Shown here: piece by piece, positions 24,670 through 35,587 of the stretch | Numbering within the stretch: the stretch's first letter is position 1 | Layout of the letters: every line of letters starts with the position of its first letter | From: Terana coerulea | Lineage: Eukaryota > Basidiomycota > Agaricomycetes > Polyporales > Phanerochaetaceae | Length of the DNA: 64,000 nucleotides | Direction: 5' to 3' | Assembly (NCBI GenBank): GCA_024811115.1 | Contig: JAKOGH010000051.1 | Span: 248,001-312,000 of the forward strand | Program-made: the position numbers and the translations under genes | The notes under the pieces: generated by a model | Database searches by the model: none | What the model was told of the DNA's origin: nothing | Seen by the model: only the letters and a program-made list of their open reading frames with translations

Positions 24670-25799
24670 TGATCCATATGAGAGCTCCGACGCGTGAGCA
24701 CATGTCCTCCGATTTCTTTCCGAGATAATCTACCGGTTAATATGGGGAATCAACTATTGAATGATACCTTTGGGATTAGACAAAGCCTTGCGGCTTGACC
24801 AAATGCCCCATGGCCAAGACGTCTTGCTCACAAGTGCGCGCAGGTCTACCCAATAACAGGTAATAATGACATGAATTGAGGGATTCTCCGAATGAAAAAT
24901 GAGACATTGAGGCCTTATGCCGTCTGATTACGAGGCGATACTGGGAGTACTACGCTACATTAACTAAGTAAAGAAATGAGATGGGAGGAGGGATATTAGC
25001 GAATTTGGGAAGCGGATGCTAGGTATGAGAAGCGCTACGAGACGTATACAAATCCAAGAGTCCATGCAGTATATGAGAAGAGTATGGGAAGAGATAAGAA
25101 ACCGATCCAAGAATGCTTTGTATGAGATTGCTGTATGCGAGAGGGGAAAATGAGAAAAGTGAAAGAAGCCTGACGCTTCGAGGTCATAGAGATTGAGATG
25201 GCATGTGCATCCTGGGGCGCGTGACCAATGTCTGCAGTACCGACGGCAGGAGCGGGGGTGAGGGGGGAAGCAGTGATGAGGTGGTCGATATGAAGAGCGA
25301 CAACGACAAACTGGCTTCGAAGGGTGGGAAGGACTTCGAGCCTTAGGATAGAAGGCACACGAAGTTCTTGAACATTGAGGGGGGAAACAATGATGAGGCG
25401 ATCGATGCGAAGACCGACAACGACAAATTTGCTTCAAGGGTGGAAGGGCTTCGGACCTCGAGACGGAGGATGCACGAAGCTCTTGGAGGATGGAGGGGGG
25501 AGGGGGAAGCAGGGATAGGACGGTCGAGGCGAAGACCGACGATGACCGTTTGCTTCGGAGGGTGGGAAGGGCTTCGAGCCTTGGGACGAAGGGTGCACGA
25601 AGTTCTTGAACGGCGGAGGGAGGAGGAGGGGGAGGGGGAGCGAACAAAACGAACAGACCACCACGACGTGAACAAACGAGACAAGTCGCCACGTCCCAAT
25701 AATGGGCTGGCAGAGCAAGTCAAGTCGTCACGGCAGATGGCCCATCCGGTCGATTCGCCACAGGGGGGAGATGATGGGGTAGTCGTCCCAGGCCTTAGC

Positions 25800-26938
25800 G
25801 TTGCGCCGCGCTGATGATGTACGAAGGCCGCAAGCGTCGGTTCGGACTACGAACCCGTTTTCGTGCGCGTCGTGCGTCCTCTTAAAAATCACGACTTGCC
25901 GGCCCGAAGCGGTTGTATCCCTCTCGCACTTGGGCTAATTCTGCGCACCATAGGATCCTCCTCGCATTCCGAGAAACGATCCTAACTATGTAAGGCAAAA
26001 GTGTTAGTAAAAGCAGGCGAAAGTACGACGTAGTTGGACTTACTAACTGTGCTCTCAAACGCAGGTCGGATGACCAAACATACGTTGACGGCGATGGCCG
26101 CAACTCTTGCACGTCCTCATCCGGAGACACGGCCGAGCCCATGTGAAGGCGGACGTTCGACAGTCACGGCTGGCTCGGAACGACCGCGAACAGCCTTGTA
26201 GGGGACACGGTAGCAATGAGAGGACTTGCACGGGATGGAGAACTCTGGGTGGAAGCCATGCGGGAAGTCTTGGACGAGCACAGACCGACCTGGCATGATA
26301 CTCGTCAGCAGCTTATACAGTGAAGTTATAACGAAGAGCTTACCTTTCGCTTTCCATTCCTCGATTGCAACGAGGCTTACTTCTCCTACGGCACCAATCC
26401 CACCGCGCCCACCGCCTCCCAGTCGTAGCCGCCTTCAACGCTAGAATCGCCGATGAGCGGGAGGAATGTCGAGTTGGTAAATGAAGCGACCGTCGACGAG
26501 CGCCCCGGGCGCATCGTCTACAAGCCAGGGCTAGGTGTCCAAGATGACCGGCGCAGAGCAAGTCTGTAGGAGGGGCGTGCATCGACAAGCTCGGACTGAG
26601 GAGAGTACATGACGAGGTCGGCGGCTGAGGCAAGAGCCGCAACGACCGTGATGCTTTGCACGGCGCATATACCGGTCGCGACGAGGTTGTGGAGGTTGTC
26701 GAAGCCAGACGATGCTGAGGGAATGAGACAGCCGCAGGAGTGTGTCAGAACCGCGGGGAGGGTGGGCGGGGCAAGGGGGAGTCGACCATGGGGAGCGTCG
26801 ACGTGTTGGACGGCACCTTTGTTGACAGAAAGGTTGCCAGCCCGCTTGGGCTCGATGAGAAGCTTGCGACCTGAACGCTTGAACGTGTCTTGAAACCTTC
26901 TACGACATGGCGAGGCCAACAAAGAAGACGAGAAGCAT
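25800..26938 (-). pseudogene. Decayed copy B of the copy-A gene family
   Basis: On the reverse strand the copy starts with MLLVFFVGLAMS at 26938, followed directly by a stop or splice. It then matches copy A: TNSTFLPLIG, SRNGKRK and the GTAAGCTCTTCG intron start, a shortened middle, MGSAVS..RPSPST and the tail near 25800-25990. The LHxGAL repeat exons are missing and several frames are broken. A hydrophobic segment near 26610-26690 (LVATGICAVQSITVVAALAS) suggests an additional membrane span in the ancestral protein. It is best seen as a pseudogene; a shorter working product is not excluded. Confidence 0.6.
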
Positions 26939-27000
26939 GTCGATCTTGTGAAGGCTTGTTGAGCTGTCGGCGTTGGACGATTGGTTGCACTACGCTGGTC

Positions 27001-27028
27001 CCCCACCTTTCAGTGCTGAAAGGTGGGG
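27001..27028 (-). promoter_or_regulatory. 28-base palindrome in the leader of copy B
   Basis: CCCCACCTTTCAGT is followed by GCTGAAAGGTGGGG, a 13-base stem with an unpaired centre. It lies between the TATA-like site at 27115-27121 and the ATG at 26938, so it would fall in the promoter or 5' leader. Copy C has the corresponding palindrome with paired changes at 33547-33574. Confidence 0.6.
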
Positions 27029-27114
27029 GACGCCGAGACGGTTGCACTGGAGGGAGTTCGAGTGTGGGGAAGGTGATGGTTCAGGTGAAGAAGGCGGTTG
27101 GTTCGAAATTCCCT

Positions 27115-27121
27115 CTTTATA
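27115..27121 (-). promoter_or_regulatory. TATA-like box of copy B
   Basis: TATAAAG on the reverse strand, about 180 bases upstream of the copy-B ATG and conserved in the corresponding place before copy C. Confidence 0.45.
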
Positions 27122-28070
27122 TGTTTGTCAAACGTCGGTCAGCCGTCGCAGCCCAAACGAGACCAAACATACCCGCCGCTTTCAGAACACCTGCCATAAA
27201 AGGCTAGAAGGTGGCTGTTTTGGGATGTGTCTTCGAATGGTTCGGTTCGCGCGCACCTAGGTTCGGAATGTTAGGGGACAAGCCGCTGGTAACGACCTAC
27301 TCACCGACCCTACTGCCAGAGTAGTGCTGGTATTCTCAGAACAATTCCAAGCTATTGAAGCTTGAAGTCAATAGCACCAAAAAGTCTCCGGCGAACAGGT
27401 GCCTTGCATTTCTGTGATAGCCAGAGCTGACCCTTATTTGAGTAGCAATGACCGTCCGCTTTGCAGTTGAAGTCCAGGAGCAGTGGGATGGCAGTCTTGA
27501 TAACATTGCGGAGCTAAGCCTGTAGAGACAAGTTGTACGGACCTAGACAGCTTAGAGATTTAGACATATGACGGATGGGATCACAAAAGGTCCCAGAAGT
27601 GTCGTCAGAGAGGCAGAAACGTGGCCAGCAGACCGTTATATAACATTGCTTCCACAAGATGTCTTCGGGCGTGAAAGAAAGCAATTAGGAGCCGAGTGCT
27701 CGTCGAAACTTCAGTCTTAACTTTAGTGCACAGTAGGGGAAGGTGCAGGCTTTGTATAACAGCAGTAGTTTGTGCAGATAGTCCTGTTTGTAGTGCTGTT
27801 AGATGCACAGTCCAAGCAAAGTCAAAGTCAAGAGAGCGTTGCGCTTTTGGTTGCGCGCGGCTTGCTGCGGTCGACGGTTTGGCTGGGCGCGCTGGGCGCC
27901 AGGGGGATGCCGTTTCGGCTTCGCTCAAGTTCGGCTCAACCGGATCAAAATGGCAACCCTCTTCCGCCACACCGTCATGTTTCCCGCCGCTCGTGCTCAG
28001 CAGAGGCCTCCCATACTCGGTGTCTTTCATTGCATGTTTTGCGGCTTCTCGATGAACATATCCAAACCTG

Positions 28071-29017
28071 AGCCGCTCGTTATATCATAAAATTCGCGGT
28101 CGGGCAAGCTTAAGGGTGGCGGTGAAGGTAAGTTCAAGCTATCGTCTGCTACCCGGGACTCAGACCTGATAGAAACCAATATAGGGGAGTGTATATGTGA
28201 TTTTCAGTTCTTTAGATTCACTGTAGCCATTCTTCTGTGTCTGATGGAATACAAGAGCAATATCCCAGTATTTTCGGTCGGCCCCAGCTTTGCTGTGTCT
28301 CGTACGGACTGACAGTCCGAGCACGGTGGGCCCCACCTTCAAAAGCTCCTCACAAAACCGGCCGGTTGAAACGCATGCTTTATGGTCACGATTTCTGTCG
28401 TACAATGGGCCACCTTATGTCTCCGGTTTTACTTCGCTGGTGCTGTCGGTGATTGACCTACTTTGCTCTCCATAGCGGGGAACCCTTCCTGTCCATTCTC
28501 AACTCTCGCTCCGGCTCTCTGGGGTAAGGTCACATACATGCAAATTATACACCATTCATCATTTCAGATAAACCCTCTCCGACAGCTGCGGAACCTTATG
28601 TGCACATTGAAGCGGATGACAAGCAGATGCTCTTGAGACCCCTGTACGGTTTCCCCTGCAATTGAAGTACGTGTTTATTCACTTTGTCAACTGACTCTCC
28701 TGAACCTGACAAATTCTTATGCTAGATCTGTTGCAGTCATGCAAGGACATTCACTTAACCAATACAGCCGAGCGACATTCCCGTTGAGCTACGCAAATGG
28801 CGTCAAAAAGCATACACCACATAGCGGCAATCTGCCTTGACCGTGGGGTGAGCTCCAGGTACCAACAGCCTATGGAGAGAGCACAGTGAATGACATAATA
28901 GATTTCAAGTTCATTGCCGGGTATATAAGAGTATCTCTTCCACGTCGCTTGATTGTGGTTTGCAAGAACACTGAAGTGTGAGAAAAACTAGACCTCCTTC
29001 CTCAACCGCTTTACGTT
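28071..29017. other. Intergenic, nothing recognised
   Basis: No supported gene on either strand. It is the head-to-head spacer between the copy-B segment and arrestin-like copy 2, and does not align obviously with the corresponding spacer at 34.5-35.1 kb. Confidence 0.45.
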
Positions 29018-30749
29018 ATGGCGTGAGTAACCTTCCATTTCATCTGTAATTGAGGCATTGTTGCGCTGATAAATGTCTGAACCGCCAGCACGCCACCTCG
29101 GTATTCTCGGATAAATGTACACGACCTAACAGAAGACGCTGTTCCATCATATTCAACAACTGAGCCGCCTCCCTTCTATTCCGCCGCAGCGTCCTTGCCC
29201 GTACAAAGCTCGCCCCCTCCTGGCAGCTTGTCTCGAGACCTTCTACTCAATCGTATCACTTACAGGACAAAGGCGGTCGCGAGTGGCTCACCCTGCGGAT
29301 TACCAGCAAGGCGTCTCCGAAGGCTCGGCTTCCGTTGCTGGCAGAGGGGCAGCCGATAGGTGGGTCTGTTGAGCTCAGCTTAGGAAGCGCAACGAGCGTC
29401 AAGTCTATCTCGGTGATTGTGAGTTCTTGCCTGTCCTTAACCAGTGAGCAGCTCTGACCACGGACATCCTAGGTGACTGGGGAGGTAATCGCGTCAGCCC
29501 AATGCAAATTTCGGTTTGCTGAGGACACCCAAGAGCTATGGCCATCGGGCAGGCAGAACGAGAAGAAGCTGTCGGGGAACCACTCGTGGCCAATCTCCTT
29601 GAAACTGCCGGACACCGTGACAGCCACTCGCGAAGGTGTCACGGAAACTTTCAAGCTCCCGAGCACGTTCCCTCACCGGGTTCAAGCCCGAGTGGAAGTC
29701 AATTATCGAATAACCGTCATCGTCGCGTACGGCCTGTTCAAGTCAAACAGCACGTAAGTTCGCCTGGCTGTATCGTCAGCTTATGACCGTAGCTCACGCT
29801 TCGGCCGATTTAGGCTGGAAACAGATGCGCATTATATGGCCATTATGATTCCGGGCCCTGCGCCGCCCACGGCTCAACTAGCATATGTGCAGAATCGACC
29901 GCTTCCTGGCTCGTTCAGTGATCCTGCCGGGTGGCATAGCGCTCCTGCGGCCACCCTCAATGGCACGATCTTCAGCGCACGCTCCGTATCCGTTCTGTGT
30001 ATCGTGAGTTGTTGAACAATCTCCGTTAAAACGCAATAACTCAATTGTGCTTCAATATTCAGGCTTCCGTTGCTCAGCCGGTCAGTATGACATTATCCTA
30101 CAAGAGCTCCCAGCTGAACCGAATGTTGCGCGTAGCGATCTTTCACGCGAGGCTTGTTTATCCCCGTATCGCTCGTGCTCGAATGTGCCGACAGCCAAGC
30201 GCTGGATCTGCTCTGCTCCCCCAATGCGGCACGTGTATGCCTGAAGCGCAATGTATCCTACTGGTACAGCCGAGAAGCACGAATGAGGCAGCCGCAAGGG
30301 CCCGTCACCGTCCGCTTGGCCGAGATGACATCGTCCTCGCCACTATGGTCCAAAACCAGGATGGGCTTCCCGGAACTCATCCAGGCTGCAGTGTGGATCC
30401 CGAGACCTTCTAATCCGGGCGACGTCGAGCCGCAATCAGGCGGTGTGCACAAACGGGAGCTCCAAGGCGAGATTCACTTGCAGCCGGCGCTTGCGCCCAC
30501 CACGCGATTTGCTCTCTACGAGATCGCGGTAGGTCGCTCGCACCCTCCGCCTTGAGCAGCATGGCTGACCCGCGATTACAGTACGAAGTGTGCTTCTATG
30601 CTCCCAAAGCTGCCGGGTTTCAGCCAGATGGCTCAGATGGCGACCTGTTGCGGGCGGTGCCCGTTGAGATCGCTACGGCGTACGCGCCTGGTCCACGGCC
30701 TGTTGCATGCTCTACCATAAATTACGATGCTCTGCCCCGGGTAGGCTGA
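29018..30749 (+). CDS. Arrestin-like protein, copy 2 (best preserved)
   Basis: Starts ATGGC|GTGAGT at 29018 and continues at 29089. The predicted protein begins MATPPRYSRINVHDL and has both arrestin-like halves: REWLTLRITSKAS, GSVELSLGSATSVKSISVI, VTGEVIASAQC and NYRITVIVAYGLF, then SFTRGLFIPVSLVLECADSQ, RELQGEIHLQ and YEVCFYAPKAAGFQ. A change of frame before DKGGREWL is explained either by an intron at about 29209-29273 (GTACAA..CTTACAG) or by an indel. It has no helical N-terminal domain, unlike copies 1 and 3. Fungal arrestin-like proteins generally act as trafficking adaptors; the role here is inferred. The C-terminus stops at about 30747-30749. Confidence 0.7.
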
Positions 30750-30959
30750 TTATGTCGGCGTTTTGTGCTTTAGCGGTTGACAATTCGACCTACCTTCCCC
30801 TGCGTGGCGTTTGCGCGCGCAGTGCAAGCGCGATGCCAGCGTGGAAGCAGTCCATTGCATGCTACGCCTCCCAGCTACAGCCTCCCGAGCACGAAACAGT
30901 ACAGGTGGTGCGGAGGCTAGTGGGGTAAGTTTCCGACGTAACATACCGCCATTGTTGCA

Positions 30960-31304
30960 TGGTGCCGCTTTCGCTGCTCCATTGCTGCACCATCCTGCAC
31001 TTCCGGCGATGGACCAGCACGGTGCAACTCGTCGATGTCGAATCGTCGCCGATGTTCTGGTCCAAGGCCCGCAAACGTGAACCTGGATATCTGCAAGACG
31101 CAGTGTGTCTTCTTGAGCCTTCAGCGCTCAGCATCAGAGCGGTGTCCCCACTGTCCGTCGTATAAGCGGGGGCTGCAAGGCGAGATTCACTTGCAGTCAA
31201 CGCTTGTGCATGTGCCGACCACAGATTTTGCCTGCCCAACCGCGACCACTCCTACCACGGGGAAAGTTCATGGCGAGCCGAACGATCTCGAAGCGAAGGT
31301 TTGA
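30960..31304 (+). pseudogene. Arrestin-like C-terminal fragment
   Basis: Downstream of copy 2, frames encode TVQLVDVESSPMFWSKARKREPGYLQDAV and then RGLQGEIHLQSTLVHVPTTDF, matching the VTVRLAEMTSS..ELQGEIHLQ part of copy 2. The pieces lie in different frames and no N-terminal half is present, so this is a relic of a further tandem copy. Confidence 0.65.
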
Positions 31305-32159
31305 CCACGAATGTCGCCAAAAAATAACGGGATACTAATAATCTTGAAAATGGAACATTATCTGAATACAAGTGAAGTACGGAGGCTCGAGGCTGGCTAT
31401 ATACGGGGCGATACGGAGAGTACTAGTACTACGCTACATGAACTAATTGGAAGGCAATAGGGGAGTAAATATTAGGCGATGGGAGGGGTAGATGCTATGT
31501 ATGATAAGAAAAAGGCGAGACGAAATTATGCGGGGGGGGGGGGGATCGATTAGGGAACAGGGAAGTAGATGCTGGGCGTGAGAAGCGCCATAAGAAGTAT
31601 ACAAATCCATAGGTTATCCGAGAGATGAGAGACTGATCCAAAGGTGATAAGAAAGTCAGGACGTTTGTCCTTCATCAACCCAACGACGACTGAACGTTCG
31701 AGGTGAAGACGACTCGTGCTTGAGGACTGAAAGTCTGGAGATGATACGCGCGGTCTGACGTGCTAGTGCGTAGACGGCGTTCTGAGTAGCGGCCACAGGA
31801 ATGGCAGTGGGAGCGGCGGCGCAGACGAGGCGAAAGGTGACGACGGCGAGTGACGGAGAGGCGGAGTGGGCTATGAGCGGCGTGCTCAGGGCTCGAAAGA
31901 CCGAGACGACAAGGACGGGATGGCGATGGAGCTCGAGCGTACGAAGGTCTTGAAGAGGCGAGACGGCGACAAACGCAGGGACGATGAAGGACGACTTTCT
32001 TTAAAGAGGCGAAATGGAGGGGGAGATAGTGGAACGCATGCCGCGAACCAAACGAATAAACCACGACGTGAACGAACAGGACAAGACGCCACGTCCCAAT
32101 AATGGGCAGGCAGAGCAGGTCATGTCGTCGCGGCCGATAGTCTATCCGGTCAGTTCACC

Positions 32160-33520
32160 GCAGCGGGGAAGATGGGGTAGTCGTCTTTGGCCTTGGCGTG
32201 GCGTCGAGGCCCTTACGGCGAGCTGATGATCGAACGAAGGCCTGCTGGCATCGGTTTGGGAACCCGAGCCCATCGTCGTATTCCTCGTTGGTCTGCTTGA
32301 CAATCGCGTCGTCCATCTGGCTCGAACTGATTCCGTTCCTCGTATTCGGGATCATCCTGCGCATCACAGGTTGCTCTTCGTGCTCACAGGAAGGATCCGA
32401 AACTGCGCTAAGGTAAAAGCATCAGTGTACGCTCACGAGAGTACAACGCCAACTGAACTTACAAGAAGACTTGCTCGGCACGGTGAGGTGGGGTTGCGAG
32501 ACAAACCCATCGGTAGTTGTTTGGCGATTGAGAACTACCCCTGCCGACAGTTACAGATGGCTCGGAGTGACTGTGAAGCGTTTTGACGAGGAGAAGGCTT
32601 GTGCGGGGTGGCGAATTGTGGGCCGCGGGAAGTCGTGCGGCAGGTCGTGGAAGCGAAGGCTGCTGGTCATGCGGACGGGAACCTGCCAGGGTGTGATTAC
32701 AAGGAGCGCCGCTGCTTCATCGAGCTGCTTGCGCTCCTTGTTTCTTCCTGATTCCTTGGCCTTGGACTCGCGTCGCTTAGTCTCAGTCTGCAAGCCGACG
32801 CTTGTCAGCAACTCATCATATAGCAAGCACTTGAAGAGACGTACCTTGCGCTTCCCATTCCCCGACGACATGAATGGCAGTCCCGGGCCCGCAGCAACAG
32901 CCATTACTATAAGGCAACAATCCCCATCGCGTCAAGTCGCACTCGTCTCCGGCGCCAAACTTGCAGAGAGGCGGAAAGAGCGTCGGATTGGCGAACGGAG
33001 CAGCCGTCGATGAACGCCCACGTGGTAGAGAAGGGAGAGCACGCCTGCAGAGACAACAGCGGCCCACGTTGCGGCAGCTGAGAGTCACCACGTATACACC
33101 GTAGCGGCGAGTTCGAGGAGGCTGACGGGTATGTGGGGAAGAGGGTCGAAGCTAACGTCGACGATGCCGAGGGAGGGAGGGAACCTCGAGAGCAAGACGA
33201 GCTGAGAGGAAGTCGGCGGCGTGGAGCGTAGACGTATTAGACGTAGCCAGACTCTTGCTAATCGAGAGCTTGTCAACCGATGCCTTGGACATGTCGCGAC
33301 GCCTGAGTCCCGAGAGGAGCTCCAACTGAGACGCTTCAAGCGCGCTTTGGCACTTTCGAACCGCTCGCGGGGTTCTTGTAGCGTCCCTTGAAGTTGCCGC
33401 TAGGAACGAGCGACAGAGTGAAGAAGTCGGAAGCAGCCGGTGCCGATAGACAACATGGCGAGGTCGACGAGGAAAACAAGAAGGGTGCTGATCTTGTGAA
33501 GAGTTGTCGAGCTGTCGACG
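32160..33520 (-). pseudogene. Decayed copy C of the copy-A gene family
   Basis: Reverse-strand match to copy A: STLLVFLVDLAM (its ATG replaced by ACC), TLFPPLCKFGAGDECD, FMSSGNGKRK, then TKRRESKAK fused directly to ERKQLDEAAALLVITPWQVPV and DLPHDFPRP, then a broken tail with QTNEEYDDGLGFPN-like sequence near 32270-32330. The exons with the LHxGAL repeats, present in copy A, are missing between TKRR and ERKQ. Loss of the start codon and several frames indicate a pseudogene. Confidence 0.65.
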
Positions 33521-33546
33521 GAGGACGTTGGTTGCACTACGCTGGT

Positions 33547-33574
33547 CCCCACCTTGCGGTACCGTAAGGTGGGG
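33547..33574 (-). promoter_or_regulatory. 28-base palindrome in the leader of copy C
   Basis: CCCCACCTTGCGGT followed by ACCGTAAGGTGGGG. It occupies the same position as the copy-B palindrome, but with different inner bases that still pair (an A-T pair replaced by G-C, the centre now paired, one G-T wobble). Confidence 0.6.
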
Positions 33575-33662
33575 GACGCCGAGACGGTTGCACTTGGGGG
33601 CGTTCGAATGCGGGGAAGGTGATGGTTCAGGTGAAGGAGGCGGTCCGGTTCGGAATTCCCCC

Positions 33663-33669
33663 CTTTATA
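33663..33669 (-). promoter_or_regulatory. TATA-like box of copy C
   Basis: TATAAAG on the reverse strand, in the same position relative to the palindrome as in copy B. Confidence 0.4.
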
Positions 33670-34685
33670 TGTTCGTTGAACGTCAGTCAGCCGTCGCAGC
33701 CCAAACGAGACCAAACATACCCGCCGCTTTCAGAACACCTGCCATAAAAGGCTAGAAGGTGGCTGTTTTGGGATGTGTCTTCGAATGGTTCGGTTCGCGC
33801 GCACCGAGGTTCAGAATGTCATAGCCGCTGGTAACGACACGTTCACTGATCGTACTGCCAGAGTAGTGCCGGCATTTTCGGAAAAATTCCAAGCTAAGCC
33901 AAACAATGCACGTCCGTCGCTGGCGCACAGGTGCCTCGCATTTCTATGACAGCCAGATTTGACACTGATTTGAGTAGCTATGACCGCCTGCTTTGCAGTG
34001 AAGCAACGGATGGGATCAAAGGGGACTCCAGGAGTATCGCCAGAGGAGTAACACCGTGGACAGCGGATCATTGGAGGGTATCGCATCCACAGGATGTCTT
34101 CGGGCGTAAGGGAAAGCAATTACGGCGACTGTCGCTCCAGTCAACCACAGTCAACGTATGAGACGAGGGCTCGTCTAAACTTCGGTCTTGACTTTGATAC
34201 ACAGTAGGAGAAGAGGTAGGCTTTGTGTAAACCAGTAGCTGGCGCAGATGGACCTGTTTGTCTGCTGTTAGATGTACAGTCAAAGCAAAGTAGAAGTCAA
34301 GATAGCGTTGCGCGTTAATTTACGTGCAAGTCGCGGCTTGCTCCGGACGACGATTGGCTGGGCGCCAGGAGAATGCCGCATCACCCAAGCCTCAAATGGT
34401 AACCGCGCCTGCCTTCACGTAAGCCGGCACATGCACCGAGCCTGTGAAGCAATTGCTCCCATCCTATTACTGGTCTGAATAAATGAGCAAGCGAAGAAAA
34501 TATAAGGGAAATAAGGCCAAGTTATATGAAAGATGTGCACGAATAGACGCGGATTGTCAATGTCGACGCATACACGTGGCACGGATCAATCGACGCGCCA
34601 TCAAATGATATCCCGCCCTGCCGATCGCTGCTCCCAGGTCCGTTTTACACCATCACCTGCGTTCTCGACATTCTGGTCTGAAATA

Positions 34686-35010
34686 AGGTAGGCCTACTTC
34701 ACTTTCGAGTACTCTCGTCACGGTGTGACCATCACGTGGAATCACCAAGCGGCGCTGTCACGCGAATCAAGCGCTCAGCTTGATGGCTAGGCAAGGCAGT
34801 CTTGAAAAAGATTCAGAAATCTTTAGAGATGGATTCTCCTAGAGTTTGTCTCGTCAGATATTCTTATGTGCAAGTTGCGATAAACTGACGAGAAGACATC
34901 TTCCTGTAAGGACCGCCGAACATGACCCATTCGGTTGAGGTTGTTCTTTCAGTGCTTAGCGTGACGGCGCCTAGCCACGTGACGTACTCGAAAGTGGAGT
35001 AGGCCTACCT
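34686..35010. mobile_element. MITE with TA target-site duplication
   Basis: A 325-base element whose ends are inverted repeats: AGGTAGGCCTACT at 34686 and its complement ending at 35010. The match continues for about 27 bases with one mismatch through CACTTTCGAGTAC. TA flanks both sides (34684-34685 and 35011-35012). There is no coding capacity. The structure is that of a Tc1/mariner-type MITE, moved by a transposase encoded elsewhere. Confidence 0.75.
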
Positions 35011-35097
35011 TAGGCTGGTTGGCATGCTCTGAGTATCTTCAGGCTGCAGCGTTGCTTCCCGGACGTCCAATACAGTCAGCGTGTAAGGGCCGGTATC

Positions 35098-35400
35098 GAA
35101 CGGGAGCTCCAACGAGAGATTCACCTGCAGCCCTGACTAGTGAGGCCTAGGTGAGGCCTGACTTGCGCCCTCCACGGTGTTTGCACTCCATAAATTCAAG
35201 GTGAGTCGCTTCGCACCTGAGAAACGGATCTAACATTGCGGAATTCACAGTACGCAGTATTCCATGCACCTAAAGCTGCCAGGGTTCAACCAGAAAATGT
35301 GGACAGCGTTGCTGACTATCCCCGTTGAGGTTGCGACATCGTACGCACCAGGCCCACGACCCGTTGCGTCTTCGACGTTATTTATGATACCCTGCCTAGA
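35098..35400 (+). pseudogene. Arrestin-like C-terminal fragment
   Basis: Frames encode RELQREIHLQP and, after an intron-like gap, YAVFHAPKAARVQPENVDS and the degenerate AYAPGPRP-like end, matching the last 120 or so residues of copies 1-3. In-frame stops and shifts interrupt it. It lies just upstream of arrestin-like copy 3. Confidence 0.6.
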
Positions 35401-35587
35401 TCAAAGTGACTATACTCATGCAGGATACTAATTTTTGCTCCAATTTGTCCCTTTGCACTCCACATACGACCACGACCCGTCGTACATAGTTCAATTGATA
35501 GTGCAGTATCATGCCTGCCGCATACTGCCGCTCTGAACTCTTTCTGAGTTCCCCTGGTCAAGCGCCTCGGAAGCTGAACGCATCGCC

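Larger units (their letters stand above)
24880..28070. repeat. Segmental duplication, unit 1 (contains copy B)
   Basis: The segment aligns end to end, with gaps, to 31340-34480. Near-identical stretches include AGCCGTCGCAGCCCAAACG to TTCGAATGGTTCGGTTCGCG (27142-27248 versus 33690-33805) and the AGCAAAGT..GTCAAGA..GCGTTGCGC region (27812-27845 versus 34280-34312). Its left end also matches, inverted, the 3' flank of copy A. No transposase or terminal repeats were found, so it is treated as a duplicated chromosomal segment. Confidence 0.75.
31340..34480. repeat. Segmental duplication, unit 2 (contains copy C)
   Basis: Counterpart of 24880-28070, in the same order and orientation. Divergence is uneven: very close around 33690-33820, weaker elsewhere, and with insertions such as a 13-base G run at 31532-31544. 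Confidence 0.75.

Noticed and set aside
25400..25830. Forward 148-residue frame rich in R and E (GGNNDEAIDAKTD)
   Set aside because: It is antisense to the tail and 3' flank of copy B and corresponds to nothing in copies A or C.
31532..31544. Run of 13 G
   Set aside because: A simple homopolymer in a duplicated segment; its length is unreliable in this assembly and no function is implied.
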